Positions 34,640 to 45,907 of a DNA stretch of 64,000 nt are shown in pieces. This DNA comes from Piliocolobus tephrosceles (Eukaryota; Chordata; Mammalia; Primates; Cercopithecidae): assembly GCF_002776525.5 (NCBI RefSeq), contig NC_045441.1, forward strand, positions 70,197,512 through 70,261,511. Reading direction: 5' to 3'. Numbering within the stretch: the stretch's first letter is position 1; every line of letters begins with the position of its first letter. A program made the translations under genes and the position numbers. The notes under the pieces were generated by a model. That model searched no databases and had not been told where the DNA came from. It saw only the letters and a list, made by a program, of their open reading frames with translations.

Positions 34640-35450
34640 TGGCCCTACCTCCTCTTCTAAGCATTGCATGTTGGAATTCCTCAGCTCCGTGTCCTCTGTC
34701 AAAATTCTCACTCAACCTTCTCTCCCTAAGTAATCTCGTTCAGTCACATGGGTTCATTTCTTATCAATAAACTGAGTCCTAAATTTATACTTCTAGTGTA
34801 GGTCTCTTCTGCTCCACAGAAATCCACTTGAATTTTACACAGGCACTTATACATCATTCTCTATGGCTTCTTATTTCAATAACTGGCAACAACCACAGAG
34901 CTGCTCAAAACTGAACCTCTGAAATTATTCTTAACTCCTCTCTCATTCCCTGATAGTCAACCACCAAGTCCTGTTAGTGCCACCTTCTAAACGTCTCTGG
35001 AATCTTTTTATCTCATCATTACATTTTCTACAATAGCTCAAGCTACCATTATCTCTCACACAGACTATGGACTATTGCAATGGCCCCTTGATAGGTCCCT
35101 CCCCTTTCACGCTTATCCCTTCTAATCAATTCTTAACAAAGCAATCATTTAAAAGCACAACCTTCCCAAGCTCTCAACATAAAACCCATGATGTGTAAGT
35201 GGTTATTGACCCAGAAGATCTGATCCCCACCTTGCTCTCCCTTTTACTTTCCAACCACAGCAGACCTCATAGAGCTCCTCGGGTTTTCACTAGCTTCAGA
35301 CCTTCACGTGTTATTACCTCCGCCCTGTACACCTGCATCCTCCGCTTTCCCCTGGTTAATGTCTACTCTTCCTTCAGAGTTAGTGTAACTTCCGGTGGAG
35401 CCTTCGTCTACGATTTCTGGTCCCAGTTATTAATATTTGCTTTATCATTT
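34640..35450 (+). mobile_element. L2 LINE internal part
   Basis: 'cttaactcctctctcattccctgatagtcaaccaccaagtcctg', 'gactattgcaatggcccc', 'caaagcaatcatttaaaag' follow the L2 ORF2 end. It lies 3' of a separate L2 3' end, so this is a second copy. Confidence 0.7.
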
Positions 35451-35849
35451 GATTAATGCTTTAAGCTACGTATGAGATTGGAGAGGGTTCAGAGTGTACG
35501 TTTTATCCCAAGCCCCCTCCCCCACCGCCCCCCGCAAAGCCTGTCATATGGAAGACGTTCGGGTACCAAAAAAAACGAAGAAAACAACAAAAAAACCCCA
35601 CAAATGAACATTGGATTGGGATAGTGGGAAAGATTATCTGTAGGTACACGGCCATTGAAAACACATTTTAAGGATGCAATTTGGGACCAGGGAGGGGGGA
35701 TAGTGGCGTGTTGGAAAGGTCTTTGTGGCGACGAACTTTCAACCGAGGGCCAGGATCTCAGGGTTTAGAAACACACTGCCAGGACTATTATCATCTTTAA
35801 GTCATTTACTAGTTTTTAACTTCTGATTGTGACAGCCTAAGACAGGAAG
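35451..35849. other. Unassigned sequence upstream of the NDUFA4 GC-rich block
   Basis: Contains C-rich and A-rich short runs; no gene seen. Confidence 0.5.
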
Positions 35850-36115
35850 CAGCTGCAGTCTTCTCAAACCGCAGCCGCTGACCTTAGCGGCAAGAGACCC
35901 GGCCTGACCTCCAGGCGCCCGGCGCTCGGCTCCCAGAGGCGCCGCGCAGCTCCCTCAGCGGCAGTCAAGGCCGGCCAGCGCGCGCCCGGCACGCGCCCCC
36001 CCAGGGCCTCGGCGCGCGGACCCGGGTCTCAGGCGCCGCGGGAGAGGCCCCCCCGACTCACGGAGCGCGGGGCCCGTGCGCCCCGGCGTCGACCGCATTC
36101 CTCAGTACGTGGCAC
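35850..36115. promoter_or_regulatory. CpG-rich block upstream of NDUFA4
   Basis: Very GC-rich and CpG-dense, with many CGCGC and GCCGGCC words and GC-box-like runs, ending about 350 bp before the NDUFA4 start codon. It is probably the proximal CpG island of this gene, or the promoter of an unannotated divergent transcript. Confidence 0.7.
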
Positions 36116-36467
36116 CCTTGGAAAGTGCCTGTCTGGTCAATCGAAGAGTCCTCGTTTCGCCAAAAAAATTTCCCCTCAGAAATATGCATAGCACGGCAGT
36201 GAAGGGGTTTTCACTATGAAGTGGAATGATGATGGTCCGACCAGGTCAGGAGGAACATGTGAGGAGTTGGATCTAAGCAGGCATTGTTGAGGACAGTCGC
36301 ATTCGGGCCCTCCTGCCGCAAGCTACCCTCCTAGCCAAGGGTCCTTCAGGTAGGAGGTACTGAGTGACTTTGAAAGTCCATACTGTCTCATTGCAGATAC
36401 TACTTAGCTCAGGGCCTGGTGGCTAGACAGGTTCTCTCCTTTCCAGTCGGAGGCCTCTGCCGCAAAC
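36116..36467 (+). promoter_or_regulatory. NDUFA4 proximal promoter and 5'UTR
   Basis: The 5'UTR is likely to begin near 36340 by recollection of the human transcript. No ATG lies between about 36340 and the start codon, so there is no upstream ORF. No TATA box is seen. Confidence 0.6.
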
Positions 36468-39400
36468 ATGTTCCGCCAGATCCTCGGTCAGGCCAAGAAG
36501 CATCCGAGCGTAAGTTCTTGACCTCTCTCCTAATGTTTTTCTTTGCCCTTCTTGCGTCAGGGTGCGCCTCTTTCTGTTCCCTGGGAGTATCCTTATTTAT
36601 GGCCACTTACTGTCCGTCAGACAAGACCCTACCTTTCCTAATGTTTGTCATCTTAGTTGCCCCAGGCCTCTGTGACCCTCTACGTCATGCATTGTGGGGT
36701 TTTGTCTGGCGGGCGGAAGGTGACGGACACTGCTAGAAAAAAAAAACATAGTGAATATTGAAACAGTCTGGTGGCCGCGCTGTTTTGCAGGTTGTGCGGT
36801 CCAGGAGGGATAGATGTGCGCTGTGTGGGTCAGAGACTAGCATAGGTCAGGTTCCCTATGTGTTATACACCATCTCTGGAGGATCTTGTATTCACCGCAT
36901 TGCACCACCAGGCCTTTTGGTAAATAAGAGGGGTCCGTGATCTGAATCCTCACTTTGTCTGGACGTCGTTGCGTTTGGGAAAATTTCGTAGTGCGGAATT
37001 TAATTGCAGTTAAGTTCTTTCGCATCTCATTTTCCCTCAGCACATCAACGTGCTGTAGAGCTAACTCTATGCCATCTTTAATCTGTCTTAAATCCAGTTA
37101 CCTGAATACGCAGCAAGCATTGGCAGCATTACGTTTTCAGAGATAATGCTTAAAGCCAGTATTTGTAATAGATATGTTTACTTATTCAGACTCTATTTTT
37201 CATACATCTTTATGGAGGCACCCTTAAATAATTTGCAAAGAATTTGTTTTTCAAGCCCCAGGATAAAGGAAGCAGAAAATTTAATGGGAATGACATGTAA
37301 ATATTAGAGAGGTGAAGACTCGATACATTTTCTTGGAAATTTAAAAATGTACCTGTAATTTGCTCCACATTAAAAAGTAAGACACTTAAACCAGAGTCAT
37401 CTTAACATCCTTTCCAAGTTCCATTTCTTTCTTCAGAACACAGTATAAGAAATCTTACCTCAATGTAAGATCTATTTTATTTAAATTTTAAGACGAAACA
37501 GCACATTAACAGTTTGAGACTTGGAAATCAATGTGCAGAAACTACTGTAATCTCTCGTTAGTCAGTGTCTTAAGTATTTGAAGATGGTTATTCTATTTTG
37601 TGTTTGGTTTTAGTTGATCCCCCTCTTTGTATTTCTTGGAACCGGAGCTGCTGGAGCAACACTGTATCTCTTGCGTCTGGCATTGTTCAATCCAGATGTT
37701 TGGTAAGTACTTAAAAATATTTAAAACTTTGATAGCTTGTCAAGGCAGTTTGGGAGCCACAGTCTTTGTAGGTCGATAACATCAGGGTAGTAGAAAAAAT
37801 CTTCCATTTACAGTCATACAGTAAGTTCAGATCTCAAATCGGCTATTTTCATTTACTTTTTCTGGTACATGAAATTATCTAATTTTTCTGAGTCTCGTTT
37901 TCTCTTTGGTAAAGTAGAACTGCTAATACCAAATCTTGTAATGTTTTGAGGATTGACATAATAATAATAGTTTTTATAAAATAATCATGGTTCTTGGCAC
38001 ATGTAAATGTTTTTTGCCTGCACTTGCACATTTGCAGTTGAAAAACAGTAGACAGTAAAAAGATTGATTCATCGTTATTCTATGCACTTTTCTATATATC
38101 ACTTTATTAATGAAACGGAAAGCTTTTGTGAAAGCCAGGTAAAAAGTATCTTGTGGTAGGGATTCTGTGTTCTACATTTTTTCTAATTGATTACATGAGA
38201 TTGCTTATTATAGATCCTCTACCTGTTTCAAGTCCATAATGAAGTAACACCGTACTCCATCTAATAGAAAATAAGATTGATCTATTCAAAAATGTATTCT
38301 TAAGTACAAAACACTATTTTAAATAGTGCTTTATTATTGTAACAGTCATAATGTTTTATTTCTTTTAGTTGGGACAGAAATAACCCAGAGCCCTGGAACA
38401 AACTGGGTCCCAATGATCAATACAAGGTAAACTACAAAATTGTTTTAAAGTTGTTCGAAATTGTGTTGTAATAAGTTTTGTCATGGGGTGGGTTTTCTTG
38501 AAACTGGATATATGAGTAAAATTCCATTATATTGAACTTTGAAGCACTGTTAGGTGGTTATGTGAAATGAAAATATACATTTTCATTTCACATAATTGCT
38601 CTAATATTTTTTGCTAGCTTTTTATTGCTAGTATAAGAAAAGAAGCAAAAACAGTATAGCTATCATTTACCATTTTCTTAGTTCTTAGATAGTCTAACAC
38701 AGTGTTCTCAAACTTGATTGTACATAGAGCTTGTTGAAATACAGATTCTTTAGCCTAATCCCCAGAGATTCTGATTTAGCTGGTCTGTTGTGGGACATGA
38801 GAATTTAGAGTGGTCTGTGGAACTGCTCTTCCAGAGAATGATTTCATGGACTGAGACCATTTATTGATTCCCCAAACATAACCTTTCTTATTTGTAATTG
38901 CATACAAAGACCCTGCACAGTGTCAAAACCAAGGGCAGGCCAGGCGCAGTGGCTCACCCCTGTATTCCCAACACCTTGGGAGGCTGAGGCAGGCAGATCA
39001 CTTGAGATCAGGAGCTCAAAATCAGCCTGGCCAATATGGTGAAACCCCATCTCTACTAAAAACACAAAAATTAGCCGGGCATGGTAGTAGATGCCTGTAA
39101 TCCCAGCTACTCGGGAGGCTGAGGCAGGAGAATTGCTTGAACCTGGGAGGTGGAGGTTGCAGTGAGCCAAGATCATGCCCCTGCACTCCAGCCTGGGCAA
39201 CAGAACGAGACTTTGTCTTAAAAAAAAAAAAAAAAAAAAAAAACGAAAACCAAGGGCAGCTTCATTAAGATACCATATACCATTCACATACTATACAGTT
39301 TATGTGTTTAAAGTTTATAACTCACTCAATACACTTTCCATAATATCAAGCCACTTCATCAAAAGAGAGTAACTGGCCGTTTGGTTTATCACTGTGAAGA

Positions 39401-42400
39401 ATAGGGTCCCCGATCAGTGTGTGTCTAGCACTCCTTGACAGGTATACATCTATGATGGATTATCATTACTCGTAGCAACGTTTTTCTTTGTTGTTGGAGA
39501 CAGTCTCACTCTGTCACCCAGGCTGGAGTGCAGTGGCGTTATCTTGGCTCCCTGCAGCCTCTGCCTCCTAGGCTCAAGCCATTCTTGTGCCTTTCTCTCC
39601 TGAATAGCTGGGACTACTGGCATACACCACCACACCCAGCTGATTTTTTGTATTTTTAGTAGAGATGGGGTTTTGCCATGTTGGCCAGGCGGGTCTTAAA
39701 CTCGTGGCCTTAAGTTGATCCGCCTGTCTCAACCTCCCAGTACTGGAATTACAGGCATGAGCCACTGTGCCCGCAGCCTGATAGCAATTTTTAAGATCAC
39801 CCTTTGTGGATTTCAAGTTTTCCACTTAACCTGATTATAATTTGGCTTCTAAATCCTTAAATAGTTCTCGTTACAAGAAGAAAATAAAAATGTAGTGGCT
39901 AAGCTGAAACAGCTATCTCATCTGTGTGTGACATTTTGCCTCAGAAAAGATCAAATGGGCATCCTGATTTATTTTTCTGTCTTACACATTTGTTTAAAGT
40001 AAGTCTATTCCAGAGAAAATAATTCCACATACAAGAAACTTTTAAAAAGTAAACAAACAAACAAACAAAAAAAAAAACCAGCAGGCTTTGGTTCTTCCAC
40101 CAAAGAGCGTATTGAAATCTATGGGTATGTATAGTTCAAAAGGTGTAACAGATGATTCTGATAATGCAGCTAGTTTACTAATGTTCTGAAATATTGCAAC
40201 ACATGCCAAGATGAGTCCTTGGGAACCAAAAATGAAATGTTGCTGCAACAAAAACCTAATGTGTGTGGCATAGCTTGGGCTGTTAATAGCTATGACACTG
40301 ATATCAGAGTCTGGAAAGATGAAGAGTATCATGTTATGTAATGATAGAAATGAAAAGGAACCAAATCCAGAAACTTGAGAACCTGGAGTAAATGAAACTT
40401 ACCTAATACTTTTTCTAAACCCATTCAGGTAGACTAGATTATCATCTCCATCATTCATAATCTCTCACCTAAGAGAATTTGTTTTTCTGGCCCACTGACA
40501 TCAGATTTGATTTGTGACTTGTGGGAAATTATGAGTTCGAGGAAATGATACCTGCCACTCTTGAACCATTATGTGATTCCTCTGTTCTTTTGCATCTCTC
40601 ATGAGACCAAAATTGACAAGTAAGGGCTACTCATTCGCCTTAGAATTGGAATGAAAAAAATATGAAGCAATCAACATACTAATGGCATATAATGTGAGTG
40701 AAAAGTGAACTTTCATTGTTGTAAGCCACTAAGATTTGAGTGTGTTAATTTGGGCTGCCATAACGAGGTACCATAGACCTGGTGGCTTAAAGAACAAATT
40801 TATTCCTCAGTCTGGAGACTGGGAAGTCCAGATCAAGGTGCCAAACAATTCTGCTCCTGATGAGGGCCCAACCCAGTTGTGTCCTCACAAGATGGAAGGA
40901 GAGAAGTGAGCCCTCCTATAAAGGCACTAGTCATGAGTGTTCCACCCTCATGACCTAATTACCTCTCAAAGGCCCAGCCTCCAGATACCATCACATTGGC
41001 GTTTGGGGTTACAACATGAATTTTGGGAGGACGTAAACATTCAGTCCAAAGCAGAGGATTATTTGTTGCCATGCCATAATCTAGCAAAAGCCATGAATAA
41101 AACAGCAAGAGACAGGACCAAAATAAGATTTGAGCATTAAAGGCCCAGCAGTACTTCTCAACTGAATAACAGTTGAAGCTCCCCAAAGCTAAGATCAGAA
41201 TATGTTGTGCCTTCCCAACTGTTGTTTCAGAGACTCTCAAGATAGCCAGCATTAAACAGAAAAAGAATAGAGGCAGGGAAGTTGAAAGCAGGTTTTAAAA
41301 TTCTAGAGAGAATTTTGGATTTGAAGCGAGTAAATCAGAAGCCTGCTTAGTTTTAAGAAAATTGGCAAAAATACCATCATGTTTGCGCCTTTGACTCTGC
41401 ATGGTTGTAGGGCCTTGATCTTGCAAGTTGTAGAACTTGATCTAAATTACCTCTTTTATATATTAAGAATGAGAAGGGTTATTGTGATAATTAACTAAGA
41501 TATACATAAAGCATCTAGCTCAGTGCCTGGGCAGGAGCCCAACAAATGTTTATTTTCCTTTCCTTAATATATACCTGCAAACCCTTCTGTTATTTCTAAT
41601 GTTTTGTTAGTATGTTAGAGGATAGCACAAATAGTTTTTTTTTTAATCTTATTATCTAGATTAATTGTTTCTTAAAAGAACACTGTCAGAACAAAGAATA
41701 CTGCTTTATGGATTATTTATAATTTTCTGTCCATAAAAGCTTGTATCTGTCTGTATCTCAAGGATAACTTGGTAATAAGCTTTACAACCTGAGGATTTTT
41801 TTTTCATCAGTAAAATAAATAAGAGATTTTCAGAAATAAATAAGTTCGGGTATATTTGAAGAAATAAAAGGGATTTGAAGAAAGAATGAATACAGATTTG
41901 TGAACTTCATGCCTAAAAACCCTGAAGAAAGTGTTTATAATTCTGAAATTGTGGTTCTTTGGATGATAAATATCGTAGTCTTCAAGGAATTATAGCACAA
42001 CCTCTTTAGCATTCTTTGGCGCAAGAATGAGTAAACCCAAGATTTTAGCCTTATTTGGGCTTGTGTACTAGCATTAATGTGTCGTTATTAGAAACTCTGG
42101 ACCAGTTTCAAATATGTCATTTTTTTTTAAGTTACTGAGAGAGGGAGTTTTTTTGTTTTTTTTTTTTAAGCAATCACAGTAAGATTTATTTCTAAAATTA
42201 ATTTTAATTGATTATAAAGAAATGTTGGAAATTTTAAACAGCAAAAATACCATATTATTTAAAAGCCATTACCAGAGGTGAAGTGTCAGTTTGATATTGA
42301 ATATAGCCTGGGTTAGGGAATTAGTGAGAGAGAGAAAATATCTCAAAAGTTATGTAAACCACAAAACAAAGCAGTAGCTTATATTACTAGCCTCTTTTTG

Positions 42401-42903
42401 TTGCCGGATCGCTCCCTGTAAATTACAGCAGTTCATTCAGCAAGTAGGGAAGATAATTTCTTGTTAATCCTCTATTCTGTTGGCGATTCTTCCATGTACT
42501 TAATAGAGTTAAGGCAAAAACTTACTGAACTGGAAATGTGTATCAGAAGGAATTCTTAATTATTCACTTTGAAATAGAAGAATTTTCCTTACAGGTTCCA
42601 AGTAGTAGACTGTACTGACACTGCTCTTCTGAAATAAATTGAATATTTTTACCTTGCCAAAACTATCATTGAAGGCTGGAATTTTAGGTATAGTATTTTT
42701 CTGTGAATGACTTTTATGTTGTTATTCTTTTAAAAATTCATGTCTGTAATTGTTACTGTAGAAAACCAAATACAAAGAATTCTAAAACCTTTGTACCATC
42801 TCTGTGTATTTGAGATTACTTAAAATATCTTTTTTTCTGTTCCAAGTTCTACTCAGTGAATGTGGATTACAGCAAACTGAAGAAGGAACGTCCAGATTTC
42901 TAA
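36468..42903 (+). CDS. NDUFA4: NDUFA4, small subunit of respiratory complex IV (four exons, intact)
   Basis: NDUFA4 (also COXFA4) is a small inner-mitochondrial-membrane protein first listed in complex I and now assigned to cytochrome c oxidase. Coding exons are 36468-36509, 37614-37702, 38369-38426 and 42847-42903. All introns are GT-AG (GTAAGT, GTAAGT, GTAAAC donors; TTTTAG, TTTTAG, CCAAG acceptors). They join to exactly 81 codons plus TAA, the normal family length. Residues 1-14 (MFRQILGQAKKHPS) form the basic N-terminus, about 15-37 a single hydrophobic membrane segment, and the rest a soluble tail with CWDRNNPEPWNKLGP and ending LKKERPDF. The start has A at -3. Compared with human NDUFA4 as I recall it, residues 2 (F for L), 6 (L for I), 22 (L for I) and 27 (A for T) differ. 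There are no frameshifts. Confidence 0.97.
36510..37613 (+). other. NDUFA4: NDUFA4 intron 1
   Basis: 1104 bp, GTAAGT to TTTTAG. No repeat or embedded gene recognised; short open frames at 36419-37146 are shadows. Confidence 0.9.
37703..38368 (+). other. NDUFA4: NDUFA4 intron 2
   Basis: 666 bp, GTAAGT to TTTTAG; it splits a cysteine codon (TG|T). Nothing else recognised. Confidence 0.9.
38698..38800 (+). mobile_element. hAT-Charlie MITE (MER58/MER20-type)
   Basis: 'cagtgttctcaaacttgattgtacat' and 'cccagagattctgatttagctggtctg' match the nonautonomous hAT family; the 3' inverted end is decayed. Confidence 0.7.
38938..39245 (+). mobile_element. AluS-type SINE in NDUFA4 intron 3
   Basis: Full Alu with 13-bp target duplication AAAACCAAGGGCA at 38925-38937 and 39246-39258. 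Confidence 0.95.
39481..39778 (-). mobile_element. Alu SINE in NDUFA4 intron 3
   Basis: Antisense full-length Alu, diverged; imperfect flanking TAGCAACGTTTTT / TAGCAATTTTT. It forms an inverted pair with the preceding Alu about 235 bp away. Confidence 0.92.
39779..40734. other. NDUFA4 intron 3, unassigned part
   Basis: No gene. An (AAAC)n-type A-rich run lies at 40048-40078. The minus-strand frame at 40042-40332 is not recognised. Confidence 0.5.
40735..41060 (-). mobile_element. MaLR LTR (MLT1/MST type)
   Basis: 'gtgttaatttgggctgccataacgaggtacc', 'ccaccctcatgacctaattacctctcaaaggccc', 'catgaattttgggaggacgtaaacattcagtcc' are a reversed MaLR LTR. Confidence 0.85.
41400..41566 (+). repeat. MIR SINE
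   Basis: 'gtgataattaactaagatatacataaagcatctagctcagtgcctgg..' is the MIR 3' half. Confidence 0.65.
41567..42846. other. NDUFA4 intron 3, 3' part
   Basis: AT-rich with T-runs (42119-42168); no gene or named repeat seen. Confidence 0.5.
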
Positions 42904-42958
42904 ATGAAATGTTTCACTATAACGCTGCTTTAGAATGAAGGTCTTCCAGAAGCCACAT

Positions 42959-42966
42959 CCGCACAA
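42959..42966 (+). promoter_or_regulatory. miR-147b 8-mer target site in NDUFA4 3'UTR
   Basis: CCGCACAA is a perfect match to bases 2-8 of miR-147b plus an A opposite base 1, 56 nt after the stop codon. NDUFA4 is a reported target of this microRNA, which is made from the C15orf48 transcript whose protein replaces NDUFA4 in inflammation. The site is read here; the regulation is known from the literature. Confidence 0.8.
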
Positions 42967-43057
42967 TTTTCCACTTAACCAGGAAGTATTTCTCCTCTAA
43001 ATGCATGAAATCATGTTGGAGATCCTATTGTAATCTCTATTGGAGATTACACTGATT

Positions 43058-43063
43058 AATAAA
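43058..43063 (+). terminator. NDUFA4 polyadenylation signal
   Basis: AATAAA in 'gattaataaataactg', about 155 nt after the stop codon. Confidence 0.8.
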
Positions 43064-43080
43064 TAACTGAAACTTGATAT

Positions 43081-43526
43081 GTGTCACTTTTTTATGCTGA
43101 AAGTACACTCTGAACTTTAGAGTATAGGAAATTAACTATTAGAATTTAAAGAATTTCTGAATTTCTATAGTTTGAAAATACGACTTTAAGCTACTTTAAT
43201 AAAACACTTCCATTTTGTGTATAGACCGTTGGTAACTCACTAGAGCATACATAACAACTAGAACTGGAAATTACACAAAAGTAAACTGGGAAGCATACTC
43301 AAGCATCTGACATTGGCAAAATAGAAAGCTTTGAGTTTCTCTTCCTGGCAGTTGTTGAAGTGTGTGCAGTTTTTAACAATGGTTTTTACTTGGCATTCTC
43401 TTTGTTGTGATTTTCAAGGTTATAAGTGACTTTGGTCCTAGGATTGAAGTTGAAATCTGAGTTTATCACTGCTAACCATAGTGCTGGTAGTCAAGAGATC
43501 TTGAGAATTTCTGCTGCTGAGTCTTG
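43081..43526. other. Sequence downstream of NDUFA4
   Basis: Nothing assigned besides the possible distal polyadenylation signal. Confidence 0.5.
43198..43203 (+). terminator. Possible distal polyadenylation signal
   Basis: AATAAA followed by 'acacttccattttgtgt', a GT/T-rich stretch. Use is inferred only. Confidence 0.4.
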
Positions 43527-43538
43527 GTGCAGGTTCTC

Positions 43539-43859
43539 TTTTCTTTTTTCTTTCTTTTCTTTTTTTTTTTTTTTTTTTTTTGAGATAGTCTCTGTCACCC
43601 GGGCTGGAATGTAGTGGTACAAACACGGATCACTGCAGCCTCGACCTCCCGATCTTAAGTGATCCTCCTGCCTCAGCCCCTAAGTAGCTGGGACTACAGG
43701 TATGTGCCACCATGCCCAGCTAATTTTTGTATTTTTTTTAGAGACAGGGTTTTGCCATGTTGCCCAGGCTGGTCTTGAACTCCTGAGCTCAAGCGATCCA
43801 CTCTCCTCAGCCTCCCAGAGTGCTGGGATTACAGGTGTGAGCCACTGCGCTCAGCCATA
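43539..43859 (-). mobile_element. AluJ-type SINE
   Basis: Antisense AluJ with long T/C-rich tail; target duplication GTGCAGGTTCTC at 43527-43538 and with one change at 43860-43871. Confidence 0.93.
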
Positions 43860-43871
43860 GTGCAGGTTTTC

Positions 43872-44244
43872 AAAGGCCAGGAAGTATATTCATAATTTTA
43901 AGGTGGGGAATATAGCAAGTTTTCACATAGGTGTGTGTAAGTCATCACATCATAGAAACTTGAGGAATTTACTGACATTAATTTTGGATGTTAATATATA
44001 AGTATACAATTAAATGTTTACAGGGTAATAGGAGCACATTTTAAATGTCAGGAACTGAGCTAAGTATTTGAATTACATGGATTATCTCAAAAATGTTTAA
44101 ATTTTTAAACGGGTTGAATTACTTGAATTCAAATGGTGGATATTTAAACCCATGTAGTTTTGAATTGAGAGTGTGTAGAGTGTTTTCAGTTACCAGATTC
44201 CATGCTTTTAGTTCCTATGTGTCATGCATAATTGCAACCTCTTA
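43872..44244. other. Unassigned intergenic sequence
   Basis: AT-rich, no gene or named repeat. Confidence 0.5.
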
Positions 44245-44472
44245 AGAGCAGGGTTTCTTAACCTTGCCACTATTGACTGTTTCTGAAAGACAGTTTGGTT
44301 TAGCAGACCACCCCATGCATTTTAGCATGTTTAGCAGCTAACCTGGGCTCTACCACTACACATGAAAAGCACTCCTTCCCTCCAATTCCCACAGGCTATG
44401 AAAAAAATGGAGACTTACCAAATGTCTATTGGTGGGCAAAATTGCTCCATTCCTACCTCTGTTGAGAATTAC
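44245..44472 (+). mobile_element. MER5A (hAT-Charlie MITE)
   Basis: Inverted ends 'cagggtttcttaaccttg' and 'ctgttgagaattactc', with 'tgtttagcagc' and 'ggtgggcaaaattgc' inside in the right order. Confidence 0.8.
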
Positions 44473-44863
44473 TCTAGATCCTTTGGCACAAATTACCTCA
44501 AAGTTTAAAACCGTGTAAAGAAACAGTGTGTCACATAATTGAAAAACATTAAGCAACTCCAAATAAATGCTACATTAAGAAATTAGTAATAACATTTTCT
44601 AGAATTGAGGATCGTTTTATGAATCCTTAAAAATTCTGAGTAGTATCTATTTTGTGTCTGTCCTCGGACTTTGCAATGTAAGAATAAATATTAAATTTGG
44701 CATGAAATAGGACATGTCTTAATGAAGAAACTATATTACTGCTATTTAACAAACTTCAATGGCAACCTAAAGAAATTGTCATTTACAAATGCATCAGATA
44801 CCAATGCTGCCAAGAAAGAAAGATAACAGACTCTTTTTTTCTTTGAATGTTTAGAATTGTGCT
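44473..44863. other. Unassigned intergenic sequence
   Basis: No gene or named repeat seen. Confidence 0.5.
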
Positions 44864-44873
44864 TGTGCTGCTT

Positions 44874-45164
44874 TGTTTTTGAGACTGAGTCTTGTTCTGT
44901 CGCCCAGGCTGGAGTGCAGTGGCGTGATCTCGGCTCACTGCTCATTGCAACCTCAGCCTCCCGAGTTCAAGCTATTCTGCTTCAGTCGCCAGAGTAGCTG
45001 TGATTACAGGTGCCCACCACCATCCCTGGCTAATTTTTGTATTTTTGGTGGACAGTTTCGCCACGTTGGCCAGGCTGATCTCTCTCCTGACCACAAGCAA
45101 TCTGCCTGCCTTGGCCTCTCCAAGTGCTGGGATTATAGGCGTGAGCCACTGCTTCTGGCCCTGC
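44874..45164 (-). mobile_element. Alu SINE
   Basis: Antisense Alu; target duplication TGTGCTGCTT at 44864-44873 and 45165-45174; several small deletions. Confidence 0.93.
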
Positions 45165-45325
45165 TGTGCTGCTTCATTCAGAAGACAGACTGTTTTGTTG
45201 ATTTCTCATGTTAATGAAGTCAGCAGGCAAAGCTGCATTTAAATACAGATGTCCTTGGGTAGCATTTCCGTGTATTTGAAAATCTGCAGTTTTCAGAATT
45301 TATAGATGCCTACCAGTAGGCACTT

Positions 45326-45907
45326 GTCTTACTATGTGTTGCTATAAATGAATACCTGAAACAGTAATTTATACATTAAAAAAGGGTGATTTGGCTCATG
45401 ATTCTGCTAGCTGGAAGATTGGGCATCTGGTGAAAGCCTCAGGCTGCTTCCACTCATGATAGAAGTCAGGTAGCTGGTGTGTGCAGAGATCACATAGACA
45501 AGAAGCAAGAGAGAAGGGGGAAGTGGTAGGTTCTTTTTAATGACCAGCTCTCCTGGGAGCAGATAGAGTGAGAACTCACTTATTACTGAGAAGGCAACTT
45601 GAAACCATTCATGAGGGATCTGTTTTCATTACCCAAACACCTCCCATTGAGTACCACCTCCAACATTAGGGATCAAATTTCTTTTTCCTTTTTTTTAATC
45701 CACCTTTACAGGCTGAGTCCTGCTATGTTGCCCAGGCTGGAGTGCAGTGGCTATCCAAAGGCACAAACATAGTACACTGCAGCCTCCTGGCCTCAAGTGA
45801 TCCTCCCCCTGAGCCTTCCTAGTAGCTGGGATTACAGGCACATGCCTCTGCACCACTGGGGATTAAATTTCATGAGGTTTGTGGCAGACATACATTCAAA
45901 CCAGAGC
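45326..45907 (-). mobile_element. MST-type MaLR LTR, interrupted
   Basis: Reversed MSTA/MSTB LTR: 'tgttgctataaatgaatacctgaaacagtaatttata', 'gagaactcacttattac', 'gaaaccattcatgagggatctg', 'acacctcccattgagtaccacctccaacattagggatcaaatttc', resuming after the inserted Alu arm at 45859. Confidence 0.88.
45682..45858 (-). mobile_element. Alu left arm inserted in the MST LTR
   Basis: Antisense single-arm Alu (FLAM/AluJ-like); target duplication GGGATCAAATTTC at 45669-45681 and GGGATTAAATTTC at 45859-45871. Confidence 0.88.

Larger units (their letters stand above)
38427..42846 (+). other. NDUFA4: NDUFA4 intron 3
   Basis: 4420 bp, GTAAAC to CCAAG. Holds a hAT MITE, a plus and a minus Alu, a MaLR LTR and a MIR. 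The stretches 39779-40734 and 41567-42846 contain nothing I can name. Confidence 0.9.
42904..43080 (+). other. NDUFA4: NDUFA4 3'UTR
   Basis: Short 3'UTR of about 175 nt after the TAA, ending near the AATAAA at 43058-43063. A longer form using the AATAAA at 43198-43203 is possible. Confidence 0.75.

Noticed and set aside
36215..36300. Possible box C/D snoRNA (ATGATGA near 36226)
   Set aside because: No convincing box D or terminal stem was found.
36419..36736. 105-codon plus frame over NDUFA4 exon 1
   Set aside because: Out of frame with NDUFA4 and running into intron 1.
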